DNA of 64,000 nucleotides from an uncultured Oscillospiraceae bacterium (GCA_910579775.1 CAJTUE010000005.1:1-64000); one strand, 5' to 3'. Numbered from the stretch's first letter, positions 46,446-55,424 are shown. A program made the numbers and translations. The notes: generated by a model not told the origin, from the letters alone.

Positions 46446-48407
46446 ATGGAAAAGGACGAAGAATTGATCTTGGATGCCCAGGAATCCACCCATACCGAGC
46501 ACGAGTACGGCGGCTCGGAGATCCAGGTGCTGGAGGGACTGGAGGCGGTGCGCAAGCGCCCGGGTATGTACATCGGCTCCACCTCGGCCTCCGGCCTTCA
46601 CCATCTGGTCTATGAGATCGTGGACAACGCCATCGACGAGGCGCTGGCGGGCTACTGCACCCACATCACCGTGGACATCCTCCCCGGCGACGTCATCAAG
46701 GTCACCGACAACGGCCGCGGCGTCCCTGTGGACATCCAGCCCCAGACGGGCAAACCCGCTTTGGAGGTGGTGTATACCGTCCTTCACGCCGGCGGCAAGT
46801 TTGGCGGCGGCGGCTACAAGGTCTCCGGCGGCCTCCACGGCGTGGGCGGCAGCGTAGTCAACGCCCTTTCCGAGTGGATGGAGGTCCGGGTCCATAAGAA
46901 CGGCAACATCTACGAGGTCAAGTTTGCCCGCGGCGCCATGACCCAGGAGATGACCATCATCGGCAAGACCGACCGCACCGGCACCGAGGTGGTGTTCAAG
47001 CCCGACCCCGAGATGTTTACCGAGACCACCGTCTATGACTACGAGGTGCTCCACACCCGTATGCGGGAGGAGGCCTTCCTTAACGCCGGACTTCACATCA
47101 CCATTTCCGACCTGCGGGGGGAGGAGCCGGTGACCGACGCCATGTGCTTTGAGGGCGGCATCAAGGAGTTTGTCACCTGGCTCAACCGCTCCAAGACGGC
47201 GTTGGATGAGAATGTTATTTATATGTCGGGCATGAAGGACGACTCCATGGCGGAGATCGCCATTCAGTATAACGACAGCTATAACGAGACCATTCTTTCC
47301 TTTGCCAACAACGTGCATACCCCCGAGGGCGGTATGCATGAGACCGGATTGAAGGCCGCGCTGACCCGTGTTTTGAACCAGTATGGACAGAAAATGAAGC
47401 TTTTGAAGGAGGACGAAAAGGTCTCCGGCGAGGACTGCCGGGAGGGCCTTTGCTGCGTTATCTCCGTCAAGCTGACCAACGCTCAGTTTGAGGGCCAGAC
47501 CAAGGCCAAGCTGGGCAACAGCGAGATTCGCACCCTGGTAGACAACCTGGTGTCCGAGAAGCTGGAGCAGTTTTTGGAGGAGCACCCTCAGGTGGGGCGG
47601 ACCATTCTGGACAAGGCACTTACCGCCAACCGCGCCCGGGAGGCCGCCCGGCGGGCCCGTGAAAGCGTCCGCCGCAAGACCGCCCTGGACGGGGCCACCC
47701 TCCCCGGCAAGCTGGCCGACTGCAACGAACGCGACCCGTCCCTCACCGAGATCTACATCGTAGAGGGCGACTCCGCAGGCGGCTCTGCCAAGGGCGGACG
47801 GGACGCCCGCTTCCAGGCCATCCTCCCCCTCTGGGGAAAGATGCTTAATGTGGAAAAGGCCCGGGCGGACAAGGTCTACGGCAACGATAAATTAAACCCC
47901 ATTATCACCGCCCTGGGGGCAGGGATCGGGGAGGACTTCGACCTGGAAAAGCTCCGCTACCACAAGATCATCATCATGGCGGACGCCGACGTGGACGGCG
48001 CCCACATCCGCACCCTCCTGCTGACCTTCTTTTTCCGCTTCATGCGACCGCTGGTGGAGGGTGGGTACGTTTACTCCGCCGTGCCCCCTCTCTATAAGCT
48101 GACCCGTGGCAAAACCACTCGGGTGGCCTTCTCCGATGAGGAGCGCGACGCCGTCTCCGCCGAGCTGCGGGGAGAGAACCCCAACGCCAAGATCGACATC
48201 TCCCGCTTTAAAGGCCTCGGCGAGATGGATCCCCACGAGCTGTGGGAGACCACTATGGACCCGGAGAAACGTATTTTAAAGCAGTTTACCCTTGGTGACG
48301 CCATTGCCGCCGACGAGACCTTCACCGTCCTCATGGGCGAAAAGGTGGAGCCCCGCAAGGAGTTTATCGAGCTGAACGCGAAATATGCGGTGAATGTGGA
48401 CATTTAA
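46446..48407 (+). CDS. gyrB: DNA gyrase subunit B
   Basis: This is the ATPase subunit of gyrase, which introduces negative supercoils. The 653-residue protein has the GHKL ATP site ('VDNAIDEALAGY', 'VTDNGRGVPVDI', 'GLHGVGGSVVNAL'), the transducer and TOPRIM domains ('VEGDSAGGSAKGGRDARFQA', 'MADADVDGAHI') and a C-terminus ending 'AKYAVNVDI'. The normal length and acidic N-terminal extension are typical. GGAGGT lies 6 bases upstream. Confidence 0.98.
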   Translation: MEKDEELILDAQESTHTEHEYGGSEIQVLEGLEAVRKRPGMYIGSTSASGLHHLVYEIVDNAIDEALAGYCTHITVDILPGDVIKVTDNGRGVPVDIQPQTGKPALEVVYTVLHAGGKFGGGGYKVSGGLHGVGGSVVNALSEWMEVRVHKNGNIYEVKFARGAMTQEMTIIGKTDRTGTEVVFKPDPEMFTETTVYDYEVLHTRMREEAFLNAGLHITISDLRGEEPVTDAMCFEGGIKEFVTWLNRSKTALDENVIYMSGMKDDSMAEIAIQYNDSYNETILSFANNVHTPEGGMHETGLKAALTRVLNQYGQKMKLLKEDEKVSGEDCREGLCCVISVKLTNAQFEGQTKAKLGNSEIRTLVDNLVSEKLEQFLEEHPQVGRTILDKALTANRAREAARRARESVRRKTALDGATLPGKLADCNERDPSLTEIYIVEGDSAGGSAKGGRDARFQAILPLWGKMLNVEKARADKVYGNDKLNPIITALGAGIGEDFDLEKLRYHKIIIMADADVDGAHIRTLLLTFFFRFMRPLVEGGYVYSAVPPLYKLTRGKTTRVAFSDEERDAVSAELRGENPNAKIDISRFKGLGEMDPHELWETTMDPEKRILKQFTLGDAIAADETFTVLMGEKVEPRKEFIELNAKYAVNVDI

Positions 48408-48460
48408 AGGGGAAAGAAAACGTTGATCCTTTTAGCTCATCCCCATATCCTGTGACCCCC

Positions 48461-48489
48461 TTGACAAGCTGTTTCCTTTCCTGTATAAT
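48461..48489 (+). promoter_or_regulatory. Consensus promoter of rpmH
   Basis: TTGACA (48461-48466), 17-base spacer, TATAAT (48484-48489): a perfect sigma-A consensus, fitting a ribosomal protein and RNase P gene. Confidence 0.9.
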
Positions 48490-48534
48490 ACCCGTGCGTT
48501 TTGCGTCCAAAAATCTATTTTGATACCCGCGGCA

Positions 48535-48569
48535 CCACAAGCCGTTGTGGATAGGCAGCATGCGCTGCC
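48535..48569 (+). promoter_or_regulatory. rpmH leader hairpins with a DnaA-box-like sequence
   Basis: CCACAA-N4-TTGTGG (48535-48550) is followed by GGCAGC-N4-GCTGCC (48554-48569) in the rpmH 5' leader. TGTGGATAG at 48546-48554 is one base from a reverse-strand DnaA box. Confidence 0.5.
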
Positions 48570-48590
48570 ACAATTAGGAGGTGTATACCC

Positions 48591-48725
48591 ATGGTTCGTA
48601 CCTATCAACCGAAAAAAAGACAGCGTTCTAAGGTGCATGGCTTCCGCAAGCGGATGGCCACCGCCAACGGCCGCAAGGTGCTGGCTCGTCGCCGGGCCCG
48701 TGGCCGCGCGCGGCTGACCCACTAA
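48591..48725 (+). CDS. rpmH: Ribosomal protein bL34
   Basis: This is a 44-residue, strongly basic protein of the large ribosomal subunit. The sequence starts 'MVRTYQPKKRQRSKVHGFRK' and ends 'RARGRARLTH', the bL34 pattern. TAGGAGGT lies 8 bases before the ATG. It is first in the rpmH-rnpA-yidD-yidC-jag operon behind a perfect promoter. Confidence 0.97.
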   Translation: MVRTYQPKKRQRSKVHGFRKRMATANGRKVLARRRARGRARLTH

Positions 48726-48751
48726 TGACCGGTCAGGCTTGACCAAACAAA

Positions 48752-48781
48752 AGGGGCGGGAGGACTTTCCTTCTCGCCCCT
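48752..48781 (+). terminator. Imperfect hairpin between rpmH and rnpA
   Basis: AGGGGCGGGA pairs imperfectly with TTCTCGCCCCT, with no U tract. It is perhaps an attenuator that lowers rnpA expression relative to rpmH. Confidence 0.45.
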
Positions 48782-48806
48782 AACGTGGCATAGGGGGGAA
48801 TGGGCC

Positions 48807-49142
48807 GTGAAGCAGACTGTCGCCATGAAGCAGCCCCATCTCTTCCGCCGGGCTTACGCCAAGGGCAAGAGCGCCGTTACCCCCACGGTGGTGCTCTACG
48901 CCCGGAAAAACGGCCAGAGCTTCAACCGCCTGGGTCTCACCGTAGGCACCAAGGTGGGCAAGGCACACCTGCGCAACCGGGTGCGCCGCCGCCTCAAGGA
49001 TAGCTACCGCCTCCGGGAGGAGGCAGTCAAGACCGGGTATGATCTGGTGATCGTGGCCCGAACCGCCGCGGCCGAGGCGCGCTTTGAGGTGCTGGACCGG
49101 CACCTGGCGTCCCTTTTAAAGCGGCTGGAGCTTTTGGCATGA
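48807..49142 (+). CDS. rnpA: Ribonuclease P protein component
   Basis: This is the protein subunit of RNase P, which matures tRNA 5' ends. The GTG start at 48807 has GGGGGG 8 bases upstream. The 111 residues contain the RNR signature region 'AHLRNRVRRRLKDSYR' and the N-terminal 'FRRAYAKGKSAVTPTVVLYARKN'. It overlaps yidD by 4 bases (ATGA). Confidence 0.95.
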   Translation: MKQTVAMKQPHLFRRAYAKGKSAVTPTVVLYARKNGQSFNRLGLTVGTKVGKAHLRNRVRRRLKDSYRLREEAVKTGYDLVIVARTAAAEARFEVLDRHLASLLKRLELLA

Positions 49143-49384
49143 GACGGTTTTTGCTTTGGCTCATTCGGGGCTACCGGAAGTACATATCCCCTGCCCGCCC
49201 GCCCTGCTGCCGCTTTATCCCCACCTGTTCCGCCTACGCCTACGAGGCCATTGAGGTCCACGGCGCGTGGAGGGGCGGCTGGCTGGCGGTGAAGCGGGTC
49301 TGCAAATGCCACCCCTTCCACAAGCAGAAGTCCATCCTCTTTGATCCCGTCCCGCCCAAAAAGGGCGCGGGACACTCACCTTAG
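49139..49384 (+). CDS. yidD: Membrane protein insertion efficiency factor YidD
   Basis: This is a small basic, membrane-associated protein that aids YidC-dependent insertion. The 81 residues have an amphipathic N-terminus, 'GYRKYISPARPPCCRFIPTCSAYAYEAIEVHGA' and 'RVCKCHPFH' with the conserved Cys. It overlaps rnpA and precedes yidC, the standard order. Confidence 0.95.
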   Translation: MRRFLLWLIRGYRKYISPARPPCCRFIPTCSAYAYEAIEVHGAWRGGWLAVKRVCKCHPFHKQKSILFDPVPPKKGAGHSP

Positions 49385-49394
49385 GAGGCTGTCA

Positions 49395-50828
49395 ATGAAA
49401 TTTCTTTTAATGCCATTTGCCTGGCTGCTGCTGGTTTTTTACAACCTGTTCAACAACTATGGCGTGGCGATCATTCTCTTCGCCCTGGTGGTGAAGGTGG
49501 TGCTCTTCCCCTTCGCCCTCAAGGGGAAGCGGAGCATGGTGAAAATGACCTCCCTTCAGGGAAGGGCCAACCGAATCCAAAAGCAGTACGCCAACAACAA
49601 GCTCAAGCAGCAGGAGGAGCTTCAGGCCCTCTATGACCGGGAGCACGTCAACCCCATGAGCGGGTGCCTGTGGTCCTTTGTGCCCCTGCTGGTGCTCATT
49701 CCCCTGTACGCCATTTTGCGCGAGCCTTTGGTCTACCTGATGAACGCCACCAAGGAGCAGGTCACGGCCCTCCTCCCTGTTTTGGACTGGTCCGGCGCCG
49801 CCGCGGCCAACCACTGGGCAGCGGATTTCGCCAAAGCCCCCTATGGGCAGCTCCAGCTCTCCTCCCTGATCGACGCGGGGAATCTGGCGGCGGTCCAGGC
49901 CCATGTGCCCGGCGCCTTTGTGCTCAACTTCGACTTTTTGGGCATGAGTCTGGCCCAGCAGCCCCAGTGGGATATCTGGAACCAGCCCCTTACATGGAAC
50001 AACGTGGGGTTGTTCCTCATGCCCATCGTCTCGGCGGCGATGAGCCTGGTCTTCTCCATCGTTATGAACAAGACCAATAACATCAACAACCCCGACGGCG
50101 CGAAAAACAACAATGTCTTTATGACCTATATCTTCAGCCCCCTCATGTCCCTGTGGATCGGCTACGCCATGCCTGCGGGCCTGTGCGTGTACTGGATCGC
50201 CAACAGCGTTTTGTCCATGATCCAGGAGCTGATCGCGGCCAAGCTGCTGAAGAAGGACTATGAGGCCGCCGCCGAGGCCCGCCGCCAGCAGGAGCTGCTG
50301 GACAAGGAGGAGGAGAAGCGCAAGAAGGAGCTTCTTCGTCAGGAGCGGGCCAAGCGGGCGGAGGAGAAGAAAAAGGGCGGCAAGAAGAAAAAGGACGCCA
50401 AGGAGACGGCAGAGCCGGGGGTGGACGCCACCGCCTCCCGTGTGGGCCTGCGGACCTACGCTAGGGGCCGGGCTTACGACCCCAACCGTTTTGGCGGCGT
50501 GACTCCCTATAAGGACCCCGACCAGGCCGTGGACGAGGACGCCATTGAAAAGGCGCGGGAGGCCAAGGCCGAGCAGGCGGAGGAGGCCCAGTTGGAGGCG
50601 GAGATCACCGCCAAGGTGGCCGCGGAGGTAGAGGCCGAGTATGCCGCCGGGACGCTGAAGGAAAAAACGCCGGAGGAGGTCGCCGCGGAAGCGGAGGCGG
50701 AGGCCGACGCCCTGGCCGACAGCCTTACCAAGGCGGAGGAAACTTTGGAGGACGCCTGGGAAGAGGTGACGGCTGACGCCGCCACGCAGGACGAGCATTC
50801 CGGGGACGAAGCCCCTAAGGAGGAATAA
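49395..50828 (+). CDS. yidC: Membrane protein insertase YidC/OxaI with a long charged tail
   Basis: YidC inserts and folds membrane proteins. ATG 49395 (TTAGGAGG upstream) gives 477 residues. An N-terminal helix, the hydrophilic-groove region ('KVVLFPFALKGKRSMVKM', whose Arg sits in the groove) and further helices lie within the first 290 residues. There is no lipoprotein signal. From about 290 on, a lysine-rich stretch ('KKKGGKKKK') gives way to an acidic Ala/Glu-rich tail of about 120 residues that is predicted to be disordered or helical, unusually long for Gram-positive YidC. Confidence 0.93.
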   Translation: MKFLLMPFAWLLLVFYNLFNNYGVAIILFALVVKVVLFPFALKGKRSMVKMTSLQGRANRIQKQYANNKLKQQEELQALYDREHVNPMSGCLWSFVPLLVLIPLYAILREPLVYLMNATKEQVTALLPVLDWSGAAAANHWAADFAKAPYGQLQLSSLIDAGNLAAVQAHVPGAFVLNFDFLGMSLAQQPQWDIWNQPLTWNNVGLFLMPIVSAAMSLVFSIVMNKTNNINNPDGAKNNNVFMTYIFSPLMSLWIGYAMPAGLCVYWIANSVLSMIQELIAAKLLKKDYEAAAEARRQQELLDKEEEKRKKELLRQERAKRAEEKKKGGKKKKDAKETAEPGVDATASRVGLRTYARGRAYDPNRFGGVTPYKDPDQAVDEDAIEKAREAKAEQAEEAQLEAEITAKVAAEVEAEYAAGTLKEKTPEEVAAEAEAEADALADSLTKAEETLEDAWEEVTADAATQDEHSGDEAPKEE

Positions 50829-50831
50829 GCC

Positions 50832-51638
50832 ATGACAAAATTCGCTGAATTTACCGGGAAGTCGGAGGCCGCCGCCATTGAGGCGGGCCTGGCCGCCCTG
50901 GGTCTGGACCGGGATGAGGTGGCGGTCGAGATCCTGGAACGGGCCAAGGCCGGATTTTTGGGCATTGGCGCCACCCCCGCCAAGGTGCGCCTTTCCTATG
51001 AAGGGCCGGGCGACGAACCGGAAACAGCTCCTGCCGCACCGGTAAAGACCGCGGCGCCCAAGGAGGAAAAGACGGTCTACACCCCGCCCAAGGCGGAGAG
51101 GGCACCGAAGGAGCCCCCCAAGCCCGTGCTGGAGCCGGAGCCCACCCATCCGGTGGACGACGAGGCCAGCCAGGCCATCACCGCCTTTTTGGAGGGTCTC
51201 TTAAAGCACATGGACATCGACTGCGCCATCTCCGTGGAGCTGTCTGAGCGGGGAGCCTACGAGGTCCGGCTGGAGGGCGAGGCCCTGGGCCGGGTCATCG
51301 GCCGCCGGGGCGACACCCTGGACGCCATCCAGCAGCTCACCGGATACGCCGTCAACCGGGGCCGCCGGGACCGCGTCCGGGTCCATCTGGACGCGGAGGG
51401 CTATCGCGCACGCCGGGAGGAGGCGCTGGCCACTATGGCCAGAAGGACCGCGGAGAAGGCCATCCGCCTGCGCCAGTCCATCACCCTGGAGCCCATGAAC
51501 GCCTATGAGCGCCATGTGGTCCACACCGCGCTTCAGGACTATCCCCACATCACCACCCACTCCGTGGGTACGGAGCCCAACCGCCGCACGGTGATTGCTT
51601 ACGACGAGGCAGAGGGAACCTGGACCGAAGACGAATAA
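50832..51638 (+). CDS. jag: RNA-binding protein Jag/KhpB
   Basis: This is an RNA-binding protein linked to cell elongation and division control. The 268 residues have the Jag-N domain ('EFTGKSEAAAIEAGLAALGL' to 'GFLGIGATPAKVRL'), a Pro/Glu-rich linker (about 60-105), a KH domain ('GRVIGRRGDTLDAIQQLTGYAVN') and a C-terminal R3H domain ('NAYERHVVHTALQDYPHITTHSVG'). It starts 3 bases after yidC and ends the operon. Confidence 0.95.
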   Translation: MTKFAEFTGKSEAAAIEAGLAALGLDRDEVAVEILERAKAGFLGIGATPAKVRLSYEGPGDEPETAPAAPVKTAAPKEEKTVYTPPKAERAPKEPPKPVLEPEPTHPVDDEASQAITAFLEGLLKHMDIDCAISVELSERGAYEVRLEGEALGRVIGRRGDTLDAIQQLTGYAVNRGRRDRVRVHLDAEGYRARREEALATMARRTAEKAIRLRQSITLEPMNAYERHVVHTALQDYPHITTHSVGTEPNRRTVIAYDEAEGTWTEDE

Positions 51639-51657
51639 CTGAAACACGAGTGCTTTG

Positions 51658-51695
51658 CCGGGGCGGGGGCCGACCACCCCGCCCCGGTATTTTTT
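51658..51695 (+). terminator. Terminator after jag
   Basis: CCGGGGCGGGG (51658-51668) and CCCCGCCCCGG (51677-51687) form a perfect 11-bp GC stem, followed by TATTTTTT. Confidence 0.92.
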
Positions 51696-51711
51696 GAAAG
51701 GAGGCTGAGGC

Positions 51712-53058
51712 ATGAATACCCCGCTGGTCAACGCGCTGCTGGCTCACCGGGCCAAGGACCCGGCCCCTTTCCACATGCCCGGCGGAAAGGGGCGGCCCCT
51801 TCCTATGGAGGAGCTGGGGCCCATGTCCTCCTTTGACGTGACCGAGCTGCCTGACACGGGCAACCTCTACGAGGGGAGGGACGCGATCGCCCAGGCGGAG
51901 GAGCTGTGGGCGGAGCGGTTTGGATTCGAGACCTGCCAGTTCCTCACCGGCGGCTCCACGCAGGGCCTCCAGGCGGCCCTGCTGTTGGCCGCGCGAAACG
52001 GACGGACGCTGTTGGCGGACCGCTGTTCCCACCGCAGTATTTTTAACGCCATGGCCCTCTTTGACCTCTCCCCCACTTTTTTCCTCCGGCGGCAGGACCA
52101 GCCGGTGGCTCCAGAGCTGCTGGAGGAGGCCCTTTTGGCGGGGGAACGGGCGGAACGGCCGGCGAACACGGTCTGTGTCACCTCCCCTACTTATTACGGC
52201 GTGTTGTCTGACATTCCGGCCTTGAGCCGGGTGGTCCACCGCCATGGAGCCAAGCTGGTGGTGGACGGGGCCCACGGCGCCCATCTGCCCTTTTTGGGGG
52301 CCAACCCCTTCCGGGGCGCGGACCTGGTGGTGTGCTCCGCCCACAAGACCCTCCCTGTCTATGGACAGGCCGCGCTGCTCTTTGCCGCCGCCGGGTTTTC
52401 CCCCAAGGACCTGCGCTGGGCGGCGTCGGTGGTGGGCACGTCCAGCCCGTCTTATCCCATCATGGCCTCTATGGACGACGCCCGGGCCTATTTGGAAAGC
52501 CAGGAGGGCCGGCTGGCGCTGTTGTGCGTCAAGTCCCGCGCGGCCAGGCTGTCCGCCCGCTTTGGAACGTTGACGGGCGTCTGCCTGGACCCTCTGCGCC
52601 TCACCCTGGAGGTGCCGGACAAGGGAGGCTTTGCCTTGAAGGAAGCCTTAGAGCGGGAAAACATTTTCCCCGAGATGGCGGATGCGGATCATGTGGTGTT
52701 TCTCTTCTCGGAGTCCAACACCCCCGAGGACTTTGACCGGCTGGAGCGCGCCCTGGAGCGGAGATACGTGCCCGGGCCTGTTTGCGACGCCGCCCTGCCC
52801 CCCGCGCCGGAGCAGGTGGTCTCTCCCAAGGAGGCCCTGACCGCCCGGCGGGAGAGGGTCTGTCTGGCGGAGAGCGAGGGGCGCCTCGCGGCCCAGCAGG
52901 TGGCTCCTTATCCTCCCGGCATCCCCGTGATCGCCCCCGGAGAGCGTGTCACAAAAAAATGTCTCGCATATTTGGCGGATGTGGGGTATAATGTCCATCA
53001 AGAGGTGGACGTGCTGTGGGAGCTGCCGGTTGGCGGGGACCACAGAGACGGGGTGTAA
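51712..53058 (+). CDS. Orn/Lys/Arg decarboxylase-like PLP enzyme
   Basis: This PLP-dependent fold-I enzyme of the YaaO type lies upstream of the darA-holB-ricT genes, as in Bacillus (yaaO-tmk-yaaQ-yaaR-holB-yaaT), though no tmk is present here. It has 448 residues. Features are the N-terminal 'FHMPGGKGRPLP', the PLP Asp in 'KLVVDGAHGAH', the Schiff-base Lys in 'VVCSAHKTLPVYGQAAL', and a C-terminal domain ending near 'YPPGIPVIAPGERV'. Lysine, ornithine or arginine may be the substrate, which cannot be decided. A hairpin GTAAGGG-N6-CCCTTAC (53055-53074) overlaps the stop. Confidence 0.87.
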   Translation: MNTPLVNALLAHRAKDPAPFHMPGGKGRPLPMEELGPMSSFDVTELPDTGNLYEGRDAIAQAEELWAERFGFETCQFLTGGSTQGLQAALLLAARNGRTLLADRCSHRSIFNAMALFDLSPTFFLRRQDQPVAPELLEEALLAGERAERPANTVCVTSPTYYGVLSDIPALSRVVHRHGAKLVVDGAHGAHLPFLGANPFRGADLVVCSAHKTLPVYGQAALLFAAAGFSPKDLRWAASVVGTSSPSYPIMASMDDARAYLESQEGRLALLCVKSRAARLSARFGTLTGVCLDPLRLTLEVPDKGGFALKEALERENIFPEMADADHVVFLFSESNTPEDFDRLERALERRYVPGPVCDAALPPAPEQVVSPKEALTARRERVCLAESEGRLAAQQVAPYPPGIPVIAPGERVTKKCLAYLADVGYNVHQEVDVLWELPVGGDHRDGV

Positions 53059-53096
53059 GGGCAAAAACCCTTACAGAGAAAGAAGGAGAGGTGCCC

Positions 53097-53420
53097 ATGA
53101 AGCTCATCATCGCCATCATCAACCACGACGACGCCAAGGCGGTCACCCAGGCCCTGACCAAAAACGGCTTTTCCTCCACCAAGCTGGCCACCACCGGCGG
53201 CTTTCTGATGTCGGGAAACGCCACCATTTTGGTGGGAGTGGATGAGGAAAAGGTGAGCGAGGCCATCGCGGTCATTAAAGAAAAGTCCCACTCCCGCCGC
53301 CAGCTCATTCCCTCCACCACCGAGGTCACCTGCGGCTATTACCCCAGCATTCCCGTGGAGGTCACCGTGGGGGGCGCCACCATTTTTGTGGTGGACATCG
53401 AGCGGTTTGAACGGGTGTGA
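53097..53420 (+). CDS. darA: Cyclic-di-AMP receptor DarA/PstA
   Basis: This is a PII-like trimeric protein that binds c-di-AMP. ATG 53097 (AGAAGGAGAG upstream) gives 107 residues: 'MKLIIAIINHDDAKAVTQAL', 'FSSTKLATTGGFLMSGNATILVG' and 'VEVTVGGATIFVVDIERFER' are the family hallmarks. It is coupled to holB (GTGA overlap). Its output is unknown in all species. Confidence 0.94.
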   Translation: MKLIIAIINHDDAKAVTQALTKNGFSSTKLATTGGFLMSGNATILVGVDEEKVSEAIAVIKEKSHSRRQLIPSTTEVTCGYYPSIPVEVTVGGATIFVVDIERFERV

Positions 53421-54196
53421 GCGCCCTAACGCTTCCCGCCTCCCTGGCGGAGCGGGCCCGGGCGGGGACCTTGGCTCACGCCTATATCCTCCGCGGAGAG
53501 ACCCCTGAGGCGCGCCGTGCCGCCGCCGCGGCGCTGGCCGCGGCAATGGTCTGCCAGGGGGAGGCCCCGCCCTGCGGGGTCTGCAAGCCCTGCCAAAAGG
53601 CGGCCAAGGGCATTCACCCAGATGTGATCACCATCGCCCCCGAGCCAGGGAAGGAGCTGACGGTGGATCAGGTGCGCCGCCTGCGGCAGGACGCGTATAT
53701 CCGTCCCAATGAGGCAAAGCGCAAGGTATATATTCTGGAAGACGCGCAGAGAATGAACCAAAGCGCCCAAAACGCCTTTTTGAAGATTTTAGAGGACGGT
53801 CCGGCCTACGCCGCGTTTTTACTGCTGACCCCCAGTCCTGACGCGCTGCTTGCCACGGTGCGCTCCCGCTGTGAGTTGATCCGGGCGGAGGCTTCCGCCG
53901 CGGAGCGGGACCCGGAGCTGGAGCGCAAGGCGGGAGAATTGGCGGGTCTGCTGCTGGGGACGGACAAGTGGCGTCTGGTGTCCTGGTGCGTGGATCACGA
54001 GAAGGACAAACGGGAGGATGCCGTTGCCCTTTTGGAGGGGGCCAGGCAGGCGGTCCTCCGCTACCGGGACGGAAAGACGACCCCGCGGGCCGTGCGGATG
54101 GCCGGTGTTTTGCGGGAGCTGACCGCCCAGCTGAACGCCAACGCCAACGTGGGCTGCGTCCTGGGCCGGCTGTGGGCCGAGGCGGGAGAGGCCTGA
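53417..54196 (+). CDS. holB: DNA polymerase III delta-prime subunit
   Basis: This is the clamp-loader stator subunit. The 259 residues begin with a GTG overlapping the darA stop. The zinc-binding cysteines lie at 'CQGEAPPCGVCKPC', and the conserved 'ILEDAQRMNQSAQNAFLKILEDGP' and SRC-type motif 'TVRSRCE' are present. The Walker A Lys is absent, as expected for delta-prime rather than gamma/tau (DnaX). It is somewhat short (about 300 is usual). Confidence 0.9.
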   Translation: MSALTLPASLAERARAGTLAHAYILRGETPEARRAAAAALAAAMVCQGEAPPCGVCKPCQKAAKGIHPDVITIAPEPGKELTVDQVRRLRQDAYIRPNEAKRKVYILEDAQRMNQSAQNAFLKILEDGPAYAAFLLLTPSPDALLATVRSRCELIRAEASAAERDPELERKAGELAGLLLGTDKWRLVSWCVDHEKDKREDAVALLEGARQAVLRYRDGKTTPRAVRMAGVLRELTAQLNANANVGCVLGRLWAEAGEA

Positions 54197-54234
54197 ACAA
54201 AAGACGAACCAAACACCGAAGGAAGGTGCGTTTC

Positions 54235-55365
54235 ATGACAGAGATCATCAATGCCCGTTTTCAGGAGGGGGGAAAGGAGTATTCCTTTAACCCCAACGGC
54301 CTGACAGTCGCCCCCGGCGACGCGGTCATCGTCTCCACCACCGCCGGGCCGGAGTACGGCGTGTGTACCGAGGGGAACCATATGGTGGATGAGACCACCC
54401 TGGTGGCCCCCCTGCGCCAGGTCCTGCGCCTGGCCACCGAGGAGGACGAGGCAGAGCACGCGCGCAAGCAGGAGACCCGCCGGGAGCGGGGAGAAAAGCG
54501 GGCGGCGCCCCCGGCGCGGTCTGCCGCGCCCAAGACCCCGGAGCAAAAGGCTAAGGAGAAGGAGGCCCTGCAGATCTGCCAGCAGAAAATCGACCAGCAC
54601 GGGCTGGATATGCGCCTGGTCTCCGCCGATATTTCCTCTGACGGGAAGGTGCTCTTTTGCTTTACCTCGGAAAACCGGGTGGACTTTCGGGCCCTGGTGA
54701 AGGACCTGGCCGCCACCTTCCACGCCCGCATTGAGCTTCGGCAGATCGGCGTCCGGGATGAGACCAAGCTTTTGGGCGGCCTGGGCATCTGCGGCCAGCC
54801 CTACTGTTGCAGCCGGTTTTTGGACAAGTTTCAGCCAGTGTCCATCAAGATGGCCAAGACCCAGTCGCTCTCGCTCAACCCGACCAAGATCTCCGGGGCC
54901 TGCGGACGGCTCATGTGCTGTCTTAAGTATGAGCAGGGCGCTTATGAGGACGCGGTGAAGCGGTGCCCAAAGAAGGAGTCCTTTGTGGAGACCCCCGACG
55001 GCGTGGGTACGGTGACCGATGTGAACCTTCTGCGCGAGAAGGTGAAGGTCCGCCTGGAGGACGGGGAAGAGATGCCCAAGCTGTACCTCAACCGGGAGAT
55101 TCGTGTGGTCCGCTCGGGCAAGGGCAAGCGGCCGGAGGACTATGTGGCTCCGCCCAAGGAGGAGCTGGAGGCCTTGCGCTACATTCCGCCCATGGAGGAG
55201 CGCCAGGTCACCGCGGAGCCGAAAAGCGAGCTGGCAGAAAAGCTGGGCGAGATCTTTGCCGGAGAGGCCAAGCGGGTGCCCACCCGCAAGCCCAGCCGCG
55301 CCCCCGGAGGAAAAAGCAAGGGCAGGGGCGGCCCCCAACACCGCCGTCGCCGCCCTCACGACTGA
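54235..55365 (+). CDS. ricT: PSP1/RicT-type protein (YaaT)
   Basis: RicT belongs to the RicAFT iron-sulfur complex that tunes mRNA processing and sporulation phosphorelay activity in Bacillus. ATG 54235 (GGAAGGTG upstream) gives 376 residues. A PSP1 domain contains the cysteine pattern 'LGICGQPYCCSRFL' and 'CGRLMCCLKYEQ'. A Lys/Arg-rich, disordered insertion (about 75-105) and a basic C-terminal tail ('RGGPQHRRRRPHD') flank it. ricA and ricF partners are not in the window. Confidence 0.93.
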   Translation: MTEIINARFQEGGKEYSFNPNGLTVAPGDAVIVSTTAGPEYGVCTEGNHMVDETTLVAPLRQVLRLATEEDEAEHARKQETRRERGEKRAAPPARSAAPKTPEQKAKEKEALQICQQKIDQHGLDMRLVSADISSDGKVLFCFTSENRVDFRALVKDLAATFHARIELRQIGVRDETKLLGGLGICGQPYCCSRFLDKFQPVSIKMAKTQSLSLNPTKISGACGRLMCCLKYEQGAYEDAVKRCPKKESFVETPDGVGTVTDVNLLREKVKVRLEDGEEMPKLYLNREIRVVRSGKGKRPEDYVAPPKEELEALRYIPPMEERQVTAEPKSELAEKLGEIFAGEAKRVPTRKPSRAPGGKSKGRGGPQHRRRRPHD

Positions 55366-55377
55366 CAACAAGACGAA

Positions 55378-55412
55378 AAGCCGCTCAACACACAGTGTTG
55401 AGCGGCTTTTTT
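55378..55412 (+). terminator. Terminator after ricT
   Basis: AAGCCGCTCAACAC and GTGTTGAGCGGCTT form a perfect 14-bp stem with a 3-base loop, followed by TTTT. Confidence 0.93.
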
Positions 55413-55424
55413 GTGAAGTAACAG

